Shown here: positions 14,894-23,017 of the stretch, one piece after another
Numbering within the stretch: position 1 is the first letter of the stretch
Layout of the letters: every line of letters starts with the position of its first letter
DNA from: Sphingomonas_D zeicaulis
Lineage (GTDB): Bacteria; Pseudomonadota; Alphaproteobacteria; Sphingomonadales; Sphingomonadaceae
Assembly: GCF_050433225.1 (NCBI RefSeq)
Contig: NZ_JBNPXQ010000006.1
Location: 248,001 to 312,000 of the forward strand
Direction: 5' to 3'
DNA: 64,000 nucleotides
The notes under the pieces: model-generated
The model's database searches: none
The model's input: the letters and a program-made list of their open reading frames with translations, nothing else
Told to the model about the DNA's origin: nothing
Program-made: the position numbers and the translations under genes

Positions 14894-17149
14894 TCAGGCC
14901 CGCACGCGCGTCTTGTCAGGGTCGTAATGCGGGAAGCGGACGACCGTGGCGCCGATGCGCTTCTGGTGGCCATCCAGCTTTCCGATCTCGAGCGCGGTGC
15001 CGAGCGTGGACAAGGTCGCGTCCACGCGCGCCAGCGCGATCGTCTTGCCGAGGATGGGCGATCGCGTCGCGCTCGTCACCACCCCAACCTGCATCCGGCC
15101 CGCAAAAACCGGATCGCCATGGCCGACCGGCTCCGCTCCCGCGACATCGAGCCCGACGAGCGTGCGCTGCGGCGCCTCGCGACGACGGCGCAGCGCCTCT
15201 GCGCCGACATAGGGCGCCTCCTTGGCCTTGGGCACCGCGAAGCCGATGCCGGCCTCGAAGGGATCGGTCTGGTCGCAAAATTCATAGCCGGCGAAGACCA
15301 AGCCCGCCTCGATGCGCACCATGTCCAGTGCGTCGAGCCCGAACGGCAACATGCCCCTGGGGCCGCCCGCCGCGAACAGCGCGTCCCACACCGCGCCGGC
15401 CTGGCTCGGATGGCACCAGATCTCATAGCCCAGTTCGCCGGTATAGCCGGTGCGCGAGACCATCACCGGCACGTCGGCGATCCGACCGGTGGTGAAGCGG
15501 AACCATTTCAGCTCCTCCACCGTCGCCAGATGGCGCGGCGTCGTCACCAACGGCGCGAGGATCTCACGCGCCAGCGGGCCCTGCAGCGCGACATTGTGGA
15601 GTTGGTCGGTCGAGGATTTCACGAAGACGTGAAGGCCGTGGCGCGCGGCGAGCTCGCGCAGCCAGACGCCGCAATAATCGTCGCCGCATACCCAGCGGAA
15701 CGCATGCGGCCCCATCCGGAAGACGGTGCCGTCGTCGATCATTCCGCCGGTTTCGTAGCACATCGCGGTGTAGACGATCTGGCCGACCGCAAACTTGGTC
15801 ACGTCACGCGTCACCGCCAACTGCATCAGCGCCTCGGCATCGGGGCCGATCACCTCGAACTTGCGCAACGCGGAGAGGTCCATCACCACCGCGCGCTCGC
15901 GGCACGCCCAATATTCGGCGACGGGCCCTTCGCCGGTGAAGCAGGTGGGCAGCCAGAAGCCGCGATACTCGACGAAATTGCGCGTCAGCGCGGACGTGCG
16001 CGAATGAAAGCCGGTCTCCCGCGTCAGGCGCGGCGGAGCGTCTGGAGTCATGCGATGGGTGATTCCTGGAGTAATGGCGGCGGCGCCGTCATAGACGCGC
16101 ACATGAATGTCGGTGGGGTTCCAGCCATTGGCGGCATCGACATCGTCGGCGCAGGAGGATGAGGCGCAGACGAGATCGGTCAGCGCGCGCAGCAGCACAT
16201 AGTCGCCGGGGCGGGACCAGGGTTCGTCGAAACCGATCTGCTCGTCATGGCCGACGACGGTGTTGTAGAAAAAGTTGATCGCCGGCCAGCCCTTGCGCGC
16301 CTCGACGCCGTGCGGTGCCAGCGCGCGGTTGAAGTTCTCGGTGCAGTTGGCGTGGCCCGGATAGCCGAGATCCTCATAATATTTGGCGCTGCAGGCGAGC
16401 ATGAAGGTATCGTGCCGGCCCACCGTATCGCGCACGATCTCCACCAGCGGGCGCATCGTCGCGTCGAAATAGCGCGAATGCAGCCCCGGCTTGGCGAAGG
16501 CGTTGCCCATCAATGTGCGGGTGACGGTGGGGTCGAGCCCCAGTTCCTTGCCCTGTTCGAGCGCGACCGCGTCGAAGGCGAGGAAGTCGGAGCATTGCTT
16601 GCCCTCGACATCGATGATCTGGATATAGTCGCCCGCCTTGACGACATAGGATCGCGCCGTCGCCGCATCGATGCGCAGGTCGAGCTTGGGCTCGGCCAGC
16701 GGCGGGGGCGCCGCCACCGTCGCGCGCGGTGCGCGGGTGACGAACAATTGCAGGTCGGTCGGCGGGTTCTGCGCGTCGGGCGCCATCGGCGCGCCCGGTG
16801 CTGCGATCAGGCAGGCGAGGGGGGCCTCCGCGGTGAAGCTGATCGCGCTGCCCGCGGGTGACTCCGCGCCGAACAGCTCGATCGTGGCCGCCTCGCCGCC
16901 AATGTCGGTCGCGCGTTCGGCCAGTGCCGCGGGGAGGGTGGCGAGCGGCTCGGCCCGATCGGCAAGCGCGGGCAGCGCCTCGGCGATCGGGCCCGCGGCC
17001 TTCACCTGCAGCAACCCGGGCTGCAACCCTTCGGGATCGACGATCCGCACGCTGTCGCCGGCGCCGAGGATCAGCGGCACGCCGCCATCCCCGCCGCTGA
17101 CGACGAGCCGTTCCACCACCGCGTCTGCCGCCATCACCGTGCCCGTCAC
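14894..17149 (-). CDS. tdm: trimethylamine N-oxide demethylase
   Basis: A 751-residue fusion of a DUF1989-type domain (about 150-370) and a C-terminal GcvT domain (about 385-745), the layout of Tdm, which cleaves TMAO to dimethylamine and formaldehyde. Cysteines at about 253, 269 and 333 have the 16- and 64-residue spacing of the three zinc-binding cysteines reported for Tdm (ACSAKYY, ANCTEN, SSSCADD). The GcvT part has SRTGYTGELGYEIW and RSPILGKTIALARVD. A GTG start at 17149 overlaps the tmm stop by four bases (GTGA); a start 19 codons upstream would lie inside tmm. Confidence 0.93.
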   Translation of the reverse strand: MTGTVMAADAVVERLVVSGGDGGVPLILGAGDSVRIVDPEGLQPGLLQVKAAGPIAEALPALADRAEPLATLPAALAERATDIGGEAATIELFGAESPAGSAISFTAEAPLACLIAAPGAPMAPDAQNPPTDLQLFVTRAPRATVAAPPPLAEPKLDLRIDAATARSYVVKAGDYIQIIDVEGKQCSDFLAFDAVALEQGKELGLDPTVTRTLMGNAFAKPGLHSRYFDATMRPLVEIVRDTVGRHDTFMLACSAKYYEDLGYPGHANCTENFNRALAPHGVEARKGWPAINFFYNTVVGHDEQIGFDEPWSRPGDYVLLRALTDLVCASSSCADDVDAANGWNPTDIHVRVYDGAAAITPGITHRMTPDAPPRLTRETGFHSRTSALTRNFVEYRGFWLPTCFTGEGPVAEYWACRERAVVMDLSALRKFEVIGPDAEALMQLAVTRDVTKFAVGQIVYTAMCYETGGMIDDGTVFRMGPHAFRWVCGDDYCGVWLRELAARHGLHVFVKSSTDQLHNVALQGPLAREILAPLVTTPRHLATVEELKWFRFTTGRIADVPVMVSRTGYTGELGYEIWCHPSQAGAVWDALFAAGGPRGMLPFGLDALDMVRIEAGLVFAGYEFCDQTDPFEAGIGFAVPKAKEAPYVGAEALRRRREAPQRTLVGLDVAGAEPVGHGDPVFAGRMQVGVVTSATRSPILGKTIALARVDATLSTLGTALEIGKLDGHQKRIGATVVRFPHYDPDKTRVRA

Positions 17150-18495
17150 GCCGCCTGGTCGACCGCGAGGAAGGCTTCGAGCGAATCGTCCATCGCCTGC
17201 ATCCACGGCGTGTGGTGCACCGGCGCCATGTTGCCGGTCAGCACCGAACGATAGCTCTTGTCACGATAGCCGAGGATCGAATCGACCTTGTCGTGCTTCC
17301 ATTCCTTGAACAGCTCGGCGACGGCATCGAGGTCGAATTCGGGATAGTCGGTCGGGCCGATCAGGTCGCGGACATAGTCGGTCTGGAAATCGATCTCCTG
17401 ATAGGGATTTTCCAGTTTCTCCTCGCGCGCGCGCCAGTCGAGCGTCTCGGCGGTCTGTTCTTCGACCGACGGCAGCGCGATGCGGCCGAGAATATAGTCG
17501 CGCGCATACCAGGCCTGCGCGTCGAACATGTTGAAGGTATAATATTGGTCCTGCATGCCGAGGTAGATCAGCTTGGGATCCTCGATCCAGAACACGCCCT
17601 TGTAGAGATTGAGCGGCCACAGCCGGTTGTTCGTCTTCAGCCGCAGCGAATCGGGCAGGAAGGGGAAGCTGTGCTGATAGCCGGTGCACAGCACCACCGC
17701 GTCGATCTGCTTGCTGGTGCCGTCGACGAAATAGGCGGTGTTGCCGACGAGGCGGACGAGCAGCGGCCGTTCCTCGAACCCCTCGGGCCAGTCATAGCCG
17801 AGCGGGCGTGAGCGATAGCTGAAGGTGACCGAGGCGGCGCCATATTTGAAGCATTGCGTGCCGATATCTTCGGCGGAATAGGAGCCGCCCACCATCAGCA
17901 CATGCTTGCCGGCGAACTCGTCCGCCGAGCGAAAATCATGCGCGTGCATCACGCGGCCGGTGAACTCGGCGACACCTTCGAATTCGGGGACGTTCGGCGT
18001 CGAGAAATGGCCGCTGGCGACGACGACATAGTCGAAGATCTCGTCGACCTGCTCATCGGTCTTCAGATTGTGCGAGCGCAGGTCGAAGCGGCCATCCTCC
18101 CGCTTCTCCACCCAGCGCACCGGCGTGTTGAAGCGGATATGCTGGCGCACGTCGCTCCTGGCGACGCGGCCCATGATATAGTCGTGCAGCACGGCGCGCG
18201 GCGGATAGGAGGGGATCGGCCGGCCGAAATGTTCCTCGAACGAGTAGTCGGCGAATTCCAGCGCTTCCTTGGGGCCGTTCGACCAGAGATAGCGGTACAT
18301 GCTGCTGTGCACGGGCTCGCCGAATTCATCCAGGCCGGTGCGCCAGGTATAGTTCCACTGACCGCCCCATTCGGACTGGCGCTCGAAGCAGACCAATTCC
18401 GGCACCTCGGCGCCCTTGGCCCTGGCACTCTGGAAGGCTCGAAGCTGTGCCAGCCCGCTCGGCCCCGCGCCGATGATTGCCACTCTTTGCGTCAT
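17146..18495 (-). CDS. tmm: trimethylamine monooxygenase (flavin-containing)
   Basis: A 449-residue flavin-containing monooxygenase of the bacterial Tmm type, converting trimethylamine plus NADPH and O2 to TMAO. It shows the FAD motif GAGPSG at 9-14, SEWGGQWNYTW near 41, FTGRVMHAHDF in the place of the FMO signature, the NADPH motif GGSYSAED near 204, and the C-terminal LTGNMAPVHHTPW. It is the first gene of tmm-tdm(-amtB) and is divergent from mgsA. The direct coupling to tdm strongly favours trimethylamine as substrate over other amines or sulfides. Confidence 0.95.
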   Translation of the reverse strand: MTQRVAIIGAGPSGLAQLRAFQSARAKGAEVPELVCFERQSEWGGQWNYTWRTGLDEFGEPVHSSMYRYLWSNGPKEALEFADYSFEEHFGRPIPSYPPRAVLHDYIMGRVARSDVRQHIRFNTPVRWVEKREDGRFDLRSHNLKTDEQVDEIFDYVVVASGHFSTPNVPEFEGVAEFTGRVMHAHDFRSADEFAGKHVLMVGGSYSAEDIGTQCFKYGAASVTFSYRSRPLGYDWPEGFEERPLLVRLVGNTAYFVDGTSKQIDAVVLCTGYQHSFPFLPDSLRLKTNNRLWPLNLYKGVFWIEDPKLIYLGMQDQYYTFNMFDAQAWYARDYILGRIALPSVEEQTAETLDWRAREEKLENPYQEIDFQTDYVRDLIGPTDYPEFDLDAVAELFKEWKHDKVDSILGYRDKSYRSVLTGNMAPVHHTPWMQAMDDSLEAFLAVDQAA

Positions 18496-18572
18496 TTCTC
18501 GTACTGCTCCCTAGCCGGTCTTCTTCGCCATCCGACTGGCCGGTTTCGCTTGCCATGCGCACCGGCGCGCTT

Positions 18573-18586
18573 ATTCCTACAGGAAA
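18573..18586. promoter_or_regulatory. candidate operator near tmm
   Basis: ATTCCTACAGGAAA contains TTCCT-AC-AGGAA, a 12-base palindrome about 80 bases upstream of the tmm start. It resembles the sites at 3049, 11620 and 18638 with a one-base shorter centre. Confidence 0.42.
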
Positions 18587-18637
18587 CGGATGTGACTGAC
18601 AGGAAAATAACGCGTTATCGGAACCGGGTCGAGTAAA

Positions 18638-18653
18638 TTTCCTCATAAGAAAA
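18638..18653. promoter_or_regulatory. candidate operator near mgsA
   Basis: TTTCCTCATAAGAAAA is the closest copy of the site at 3049-3064, differing only in the three central bases and their order. It lies upstream of the proposed mgsA -35 element in the tmm/mgsA spacer. Confidence 0.5.
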
Positions 18654-18668
18654 TAAAATTCCTCTTGA

Positions 18669-18697
18669 TTGACAGCCAGCCGACCTTGCGCTTATTT
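18669..18697 (+). promoter_or_regulatory. possible sigma-70 promoter for mgsABC-gmaS
   Basis: TTGACA (18669-18674) is followed after 17 bases by TTATTT (18692-18697), which would put transcription start some 30 bases before the mgsA start codon. The -10 match is modest. Confidence 0.35.
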
Positions 18698-18730
18698 CGG
18701 CAGCAGGACGAACGGGAGGTAACCGGGCCG

Positions 18731-19618
18731 ATGTGCGGCATTGTTGGGCTTTTCTTGAAGGACAAGGCGATGGAGCCGCAGCTAGGCAGGCTTCTTGCCG
18801 GCATGCTGGATGTGATGACGGACCGCGGTCCGGACAGCGCCGGCTTCGCCATTTATCGCGACGCGCCCGAGGGGCAGGCGAAGCTCACGCTGCGCGGTGG
18901 CAATGGTGAGGCGATCGCTAAGGGCCTGGGCGATGCGCTCGGCGTCGCGGTGTCGGTCAGCTGCCACGACACGCACAGCGTGCTGACCTTGCCGGCTGAG
19001 CATGAGGCGGAGGCCCGCGCCTGGCTGCAGGCCGGGCATGAGGAGATCGCGGTAACCGGCGCCGGCCGCCGCATCGAACTCTACAAGGAAGTTGGCCTGC
19101 CGGCGCAGGTCGCCAGCCGCTTCGGCCTGGCCGGGATGCATGGCAGCCATGGCATCGGCCACACCCGCATGGCGACGGAATCGGCGGTGACCACCGCGGG
19201 TGCGCACCCCTTCTCGACGGGGTCCGACCAGTGCCTGGTGCATAATGGCTCGCTTTCCAACCATGCCAGCCTGCGCCGCACCCTGATCCGCGAGGGGATC
19301 AGCTTCGAGACCGAGAATGACAGCGAGGTGGCCGCCGGCTACCTGACCTGGAAGATGCGCGAGGGCGCGTCGCTCGCCGAGGCGCTCGAAGCCGGGCTCG
19401 AGGATCTTGACGGCTTCTTCACCTTCGTCGTCGGCACCAGCAACGGCTTCGCGGTGATGCGCGATCCGATCTCGTGCAAGCCGGCGGTGATGGCCGAGAC
19501 AGACTCCTATGTCGCCTTCGCCTCCGAATATCGTGCGCTGGCCGGACTGCCCGGCATCGAGAATGCCAAGGTGTTCGAGCCCGAACCGGCCCGCGTCTAT
19601 GCCTGGGAGCGCAACTGA
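18731..19618 (+). CDS. mgsA: N-methylglutamate synthase subunit A, class-II glutamine amidotransferase
   Basis: A 295-residue Ntn-type glutaminase domain (GlxB-like). The ATG at 18731 is fixed by MCGIVGLF: Cys2 is the catalytic nucleophile exposed after Met removal, and GGGAGGT lies 11 bases upstream. Other landmarks are DRGPDSAGFAIY, GIGHTRMATES and VHNGSLSNH. In the N-methylglutamate pathway MgsABC exchanges methylamine from gamma-glutamylmethylamide with glutamate to yield N-methylglutamate; the amidotransferase subunit frees the amine. Relatives are also annotated as glutamate synthase fragments; gmaS in the same operon decides. Confidence 0.9.
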   Translation: MCGIVGLFLKDKAMEPQLGRLLAGMLDVMTDRGPDSAGFAIYRDAPEGQAKLTLRGGNGEAIAKGLGDALGVAVSVSCHDTHSVLTLPAEHEAEARAWLQAGHEEIAVTGAGRRIELYKEVGLPAQVASRFGLAGMHGSHGIGHTRMATESAVTTAGAHPFSTGSDQCLVHNGSLSNHASLRRTLIREGISFETENDSEVAAGYLTWKMREGASLAEALEAGLEDLDGFFTFVVGTSNGFAVMRDPISCKPAVMAETDSYVAFASEYRALAGLPGIENAKVFEPEPARVYAWERN

Positions 19619-20307
19619 TGCAGACGGTCGACCTTGCACAGACCAGCCGCACCGAACTCAATGAGCGTCTCCACGCGCTCGCCGCGAACACCAACGAGAC
19701 CTATTGGCATGTGCTGAACCCCAACGGTCAGCACGCGCTGGCGGTGGGATTGGACGCGCCGATCACCGTCGAGATCGACGGCCATGCCGGCTATTACTGC
19801 GCGGGCATGAACAAGCAGGCGACGGTGCTCGTCTGTGGCAATGCCGGCGTCGGCGTCGGCGAAAACATGATGTCCGGCAAGGTCCATGTCCGCGGTGATG
19901 CCAGTCAGGCGGCCGGCGCCACCGCACATGGCGGGCTGCTGGTGATCGACGGCAATGCGTCGGCACGCTGCGGCATCTCGATGAAGGGCGTGTCGATCGT
20001 CGTGAAAGGCTCGATCGGGCCGATGAGTGCCTTCATGGCGCAGTCTGGCGCCTTGGTCGTGCTGGGCGATGCCGGCGATGCGCTGGGGGATTCGATCTAC
20101 GAGGCGCGGCTCTATGTGCGCGGGTCGGTCAAGAGCTTGGGCGCCGACTGCATAGAAAAAGAGATGCGGGACGAGCATCGCACCGAATTGCGCGGGCTGC
20201 TCGACGCCGCCGGCATCGATGGCGAGGTCCATGTCGACGAGTTCCGCCGCTACGGCTCGGGTCGCCAACTCTATAATTTCCACGTCGACAACGCGTCCGT
20301 TTACTGA
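19618..20307 (+). CDS. mgsB: N-methylglutamate synthase subunit B (GltB GXGXG domain)
   Basis: A 229-residue protein made of the right-handed beta-helix (GXGXG) domain found at the C-terminus of glutamate synthase large subunits, visible as repeated glycine-rich turns (VCGNAGVGVGENMMSGKVHVRGDA, DGNASARCG, VLGDAGDALGDS in successive segments). It has no catalytic residues of its own and is a structural part of MgsABC. Its ATG overlaps the mgsA stop (TGATG), so the two are probably co-translated. Confidence 0.87.
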   Translation: MQTVDLAQTSRTELNERLHALAANTNETYWHVLNPNGQHALAVGLDAPITVEIDGHAGYYCAGMNKQATVLVCGNAGVGVGENMMSGKVHVRGDASQAAGATAHGGLLVIDGNASARCGISMKGVSIVVKGSIGPMSAFMAQSGALVVLGDAGDALGDSIYEARLYVRGSVKSLGADCIEKEMRDEHRTELRGLLDAAGIDGEVHVDEFRRYGSGRQLYNFHVDNASVY

Positions 20308-20319
20308 GGATCGCCTTTC

Positions 20320-21651
20320 ATGGATCTGACCAACATCCCGCGGACGCTGCCGCGCCAGTCGGCGACCTTCGATCCGCACACATTGTCCGAAATTCGCCGC
20401 GCGGCGGCGACGGGCATCTATGATATCCGCGGCGCCGGCGCGAAGCGCAGCCTGCCGCATTTCGACGATCTGCTGTTTCTCGGCGCCTCGATCTCCCGCT
20501 ATCCGCTTGAGGGCTATCGCGAAAAATGCGCAACCGACGTGTGGCTGGGGACGCGCTTCGCAAAGAAGCCGATCCACCTCAAGATCCCGATCACGATCGC
20601 CGGAATGAGCTTCGGCTCGCTTTCCGCGCAGGCCAAGGAAGCGCTCGGCCGCGGCGCGTCGGCGGCGGGCACCTCGACCACCACGGGCGATGGCGGCATG
20701 ACGCCGGAGGAACGCGGCCAGTCGCAGACGCTCGTCTATCAATATCTGCCCTCGCGTTACGGCATGAACCCCGATGATCTCCGCAAGGCGGATGCGATCG
20801 AGGTAGTGATCGGGCAGGGCGCCAAGCCCGGCGGCGGCGGCATGCTGCTCGGCCAGAAGATCTCCGATCGCGTCGCGCAGATGCGCAGCCTGCCCAAGGG
20901 CATCGACCAGCGCTCCGCCTGCCGCCATCCGGATTGGACCGGGCCGGACGACCTCGAGATCAAGATCGAGGAACTGCGCGAGATCACCAACCATGAGAAG
21001 CCGATCTATGTGAAGGTCGGCGCGACGCGGCCCTATTATGACATCGCGCTGGCGGTGAAATCCGGCGCGGACGTGATCGTGCTCGATGGCATGCAGGGCG
21101 GCACCGCGGCGACGCAGGACGTGTTCATCGAACATGTCGGCATCCCGACCTTGGCGGCGATCCGCCCGGCGGTGCAGGCGCTGCAGGATCTGGGCATGCA
21201 CCGCAAGGTCCAGCTCATCGTCTCGGGCGGCATCCGCAACGGCGCCGATGTCGCCAAGGCGCTGGCGCTGGGAGCGGACGCGGTTGCGGTCGGCACCGCC
21301 GCGCTCGTCGCGCTGGGGGATAATGATCCGGCGCTGGAGGACGAATATCGCGCGCTCGGCACCACCGCCGGCGCCTATGACGACTGGCAGGATGGCCGCG
21401 ATCCCGCGGGCATCACCACGCAGGATCCGGAACTGGCCGCGCGGCTCGATCCGGTGGCGGCGGGGCGCCGGTTGGCGAACTATCTATCGGTCCTCACGCT
21501 CGAGGCGCAAACCATCGCGCGCGCCTGCGGCAAGAGCCATCTGCACAACCTGGAACCGGAGGATCTCGTCGCGCTGACGATCGAGGCCGCGGCGATGGCA
21601 CGGGTGCCGCTGGCGGGAACGGACTGGATACCCGGCCAGCGTCAATTCTGA
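20320..21651 (+). CDS. mgsC: N-methylglutamate synthase subunit C (FMN glutamate synthase domain)
   Basis: A 443-residue FMN-binding TIM-barrel of the glutamate synthase family. Motifs are ITIAGMSFGSLSAQAKEAL near 90, STTTGDGGMTPEE, GQGAKPGGGGMLLG near 166, VLDGMQGGTAATQD near 250 and VSGGIRNGADVAKALALGADAV near 300. It is the catalytic subunit that forms N-methylglutamate within MgsABC. It begins 12 bases after mgsB, completing an mgsABC-gmaS operon. A glutamate synthase role is unlikely because the three domains are split as in Mgs. Confidence 0.92.
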   Translation: MDLTNIPRTLPRQSATFDPHTLSEIRRAAATGIYDIRGAGAKRSLPHFDDLLFLGASISRYPLEGYREKCATDVWLGTRFAKKPIHLKIPITIAGMSFGSLSAQAKEALGRGASAAGTSTTTGDGGMTPEERGQSQTLVYQYLPSRYGMNPDDLRKADAIEVVIGQGAKPGGGGMLLGQKISDRVAQMRSLPKGIDQRSACRHPDWTGPDDLEIKIEELREITNHEKPIYVKVGATRPYYDIALAVKSGADVIVLDGMQGGTAATQDVFIEHVGIPTLAAIRPAVQALQDLGMHRKVQLIVSGGIRNGADVAKALALGADAVAVGTAALVALGDNDPALEDEYRALGTTAGAYDDWQDGRDPAGITTQDPELAARLDPVAAGRRLANYLSVLTLEAQTIARACGKSHLHNLEPEDLVALTIEAAAMARVPLAGTDWIPGQRQF

Positions 21652-21672
21652 AGCGGCCGGCTTTTTTGGGGG

Positions 21673-21695
21673 AGCGCGCCGCGGGTCGGCGCGCT
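21673..21695 (+). other. hairpin in the mgsC-gmaS spacer
   Basis: AGCGCGCCG (21673-21681) pairs perfectly with CGGCGCGCT (21687-21695) around a five-base loop, just before the gmaS ribosome-binding site (GGAGG near 21701). A T6 run precedes rather than follows it, so it is not a standard terminator; it may tune or protect the gmaS message. Confidence 0.45.
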
Positions 21696-21712
21696 GATCG
21701 GGAGGACATTCG

Positions 21713-23008
21713 ATGGCGCAGGACCTTGAAGCGGCAGCGCGTAAGCTGGGGATCAAATATTTCCTGATTTCGTTCACCGATCTGTTCGGCAACCAGCGCG
21801 CGAAGCTGGTGCCCGCACAGGCGATCGGCGGCATGCAGAAGGCCGGGGCGGGGTTCGCCGGCTTCGCGACCTGGCTGGACATGACCCCGGCCGATCCGGA
21901 CCTGTTCGCGAAGCCCGATCCGGACTCGCTGATCCAGCTCCCCTGGAAGCCCGAAGTGGGCTGGCTTGCCGCCGACCTGTGGATGGACGGCAAGCCGGTG
22001 GAGCAGGGGCCACGCAACGTGTTGAAGGCACAGGTCGCCCGCGCGGCGGAAATGGGCCTGCAGATGAAGACCGGCGTGGAATGCGAATTCTTCCTCGTCA
22101 CGCCGGATGGCAGCGCGATTGCCGATGACGCCGATGGTCAGTCCAAGCCGTGCTACGACCAGCAGGCGCTGATGCGCCGCTACGATGTGATCACCGAGAT
22201 CTGCGACGCGATGATCACCCTGGGCTGGCAGCCCTATCAGAACGACCATGAGGATGCGAACGGCCAGTTCGAGATGAACTGGCATTATGACGATGTTCTC
22301 GTCACCGCCGATCGCCAGGCCTTCTTCAAATATATGGTCAAGGCGATCGCAGAAAAGCATGGCCTACGCGCCACCTTCATGCCCAAGCCGTTCACCAACC
22401 TGACGGGCAATGGCTGCCACATGCACGTCTCGATGTGGCGCGACGGCGAGAACGCCTTCGTCGATCCGGCCGACGAGACCGGGCTGTCGCCGCTGGGCCT
22501 CAACTTCATCGGCGGCGTGATCCACGCGGCGGATGCGCTGGCGGCGTTCCTCAATCCCACCGTCAACAGCTACAAGCGGATCAACGCGCCGCGCACCACC
22601 TCCGGCGCGACCTGGGCGCCGCAATCGGTGACGTGGACGGGCAACAACCGCACCCACATGGTGCGCGTGCCCGAGGGCGACCGCTTTGAACTCCGCCTCG
22701 CCGATGGTGCCGCCAACCCATATCTGATGGGCGCCACCGTCCTCGCCGCCGGTCTCGACGGCATCGAGCAGCAGCGCGATCCCGGCCCTAGGCTTGACAT
22801 CAACATGTATACGGAGGGTCATACCGTCACCGGCGTCAAGACCTTGCCGCTCAACCTCCTCGATGCCTTGCGCGCGCTGGAGGCCTCGGACCTGAAGAAC
22901 GCGCTGGGGCCGCTCGTGCCGAGCTACCTCAAGCTCAAGTTCGGCGAGTGGAACGACTATGTCCGCCATCTTACGAGCTGGGAGCGCGAGACGACTCTTG
23001 ACTGTTGA
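21713..23008 (+). CDS. gmaS: gamma-glutamylmethylamide synthetase
   Basis: A 431-residue glutamine-synthetase-fold ligase that joins glutamate and methylamine using ATP. Visible motifs are TGVECEFFLV (metal-binding glutamate), NGQFEMNWHYDD, LTGNGCHMHVSMW (ATP/metal histidine) and NSYKRINAPRTTSGATWAP. The length and the ending RHLTSWERETTLDC match GmaS rather than ordinary glutamine synthetase, and mgsABC lies directly upstream. It is the entry step for monomethylamine. The gene is complete, but mobile DNA begins within about 10-40 bases after its stop. Confidence 0.93.
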   Translation: MAQDLEAAARKLGIKYFLISFTDLFGNQRAKLVPAQAIGGMQKAGAGFAGFATWLDMTPADPDLFAKPDPDSLIQLPWKPEVGWLAADLWMDGKPVEQGPRNVLKAQVARAAEMGLQMKTGVECEFFLVTPDGSAIADDADGQSKPCYDQQALMRRYDVITEICDAMITLGWQPYQNDHEDANGQFEMNWHYDDVLVTADRQAFFKYMVKAIAEKHGLRATFMPKPFTNLTGNGCHMHVSMWRDGENAFVDPADETGLSPLGLNFIGGVIHAADALAAFLNPTVNSYKRINAPRTTSGATWAPQSVTWTGNNRTHMVRVPEGDRFELRLADGAANPYLMGATVLAAGLDGIEQQRDPGPRLDINMYTEGHTVTGVKTLPLNLLDALRALEASDLKNALGPLVPSYLKLKFGEWNDYVRHLTSWERETTLDC

Positions 23009-23017
23009 GCGTGGTAA

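Noticed and set aside
14120..16162. A 680-codon plus-strand open frame
   Set aside because: Antisense to amtB and tdm with His/Arg/Asp-rich composition; not a gene.
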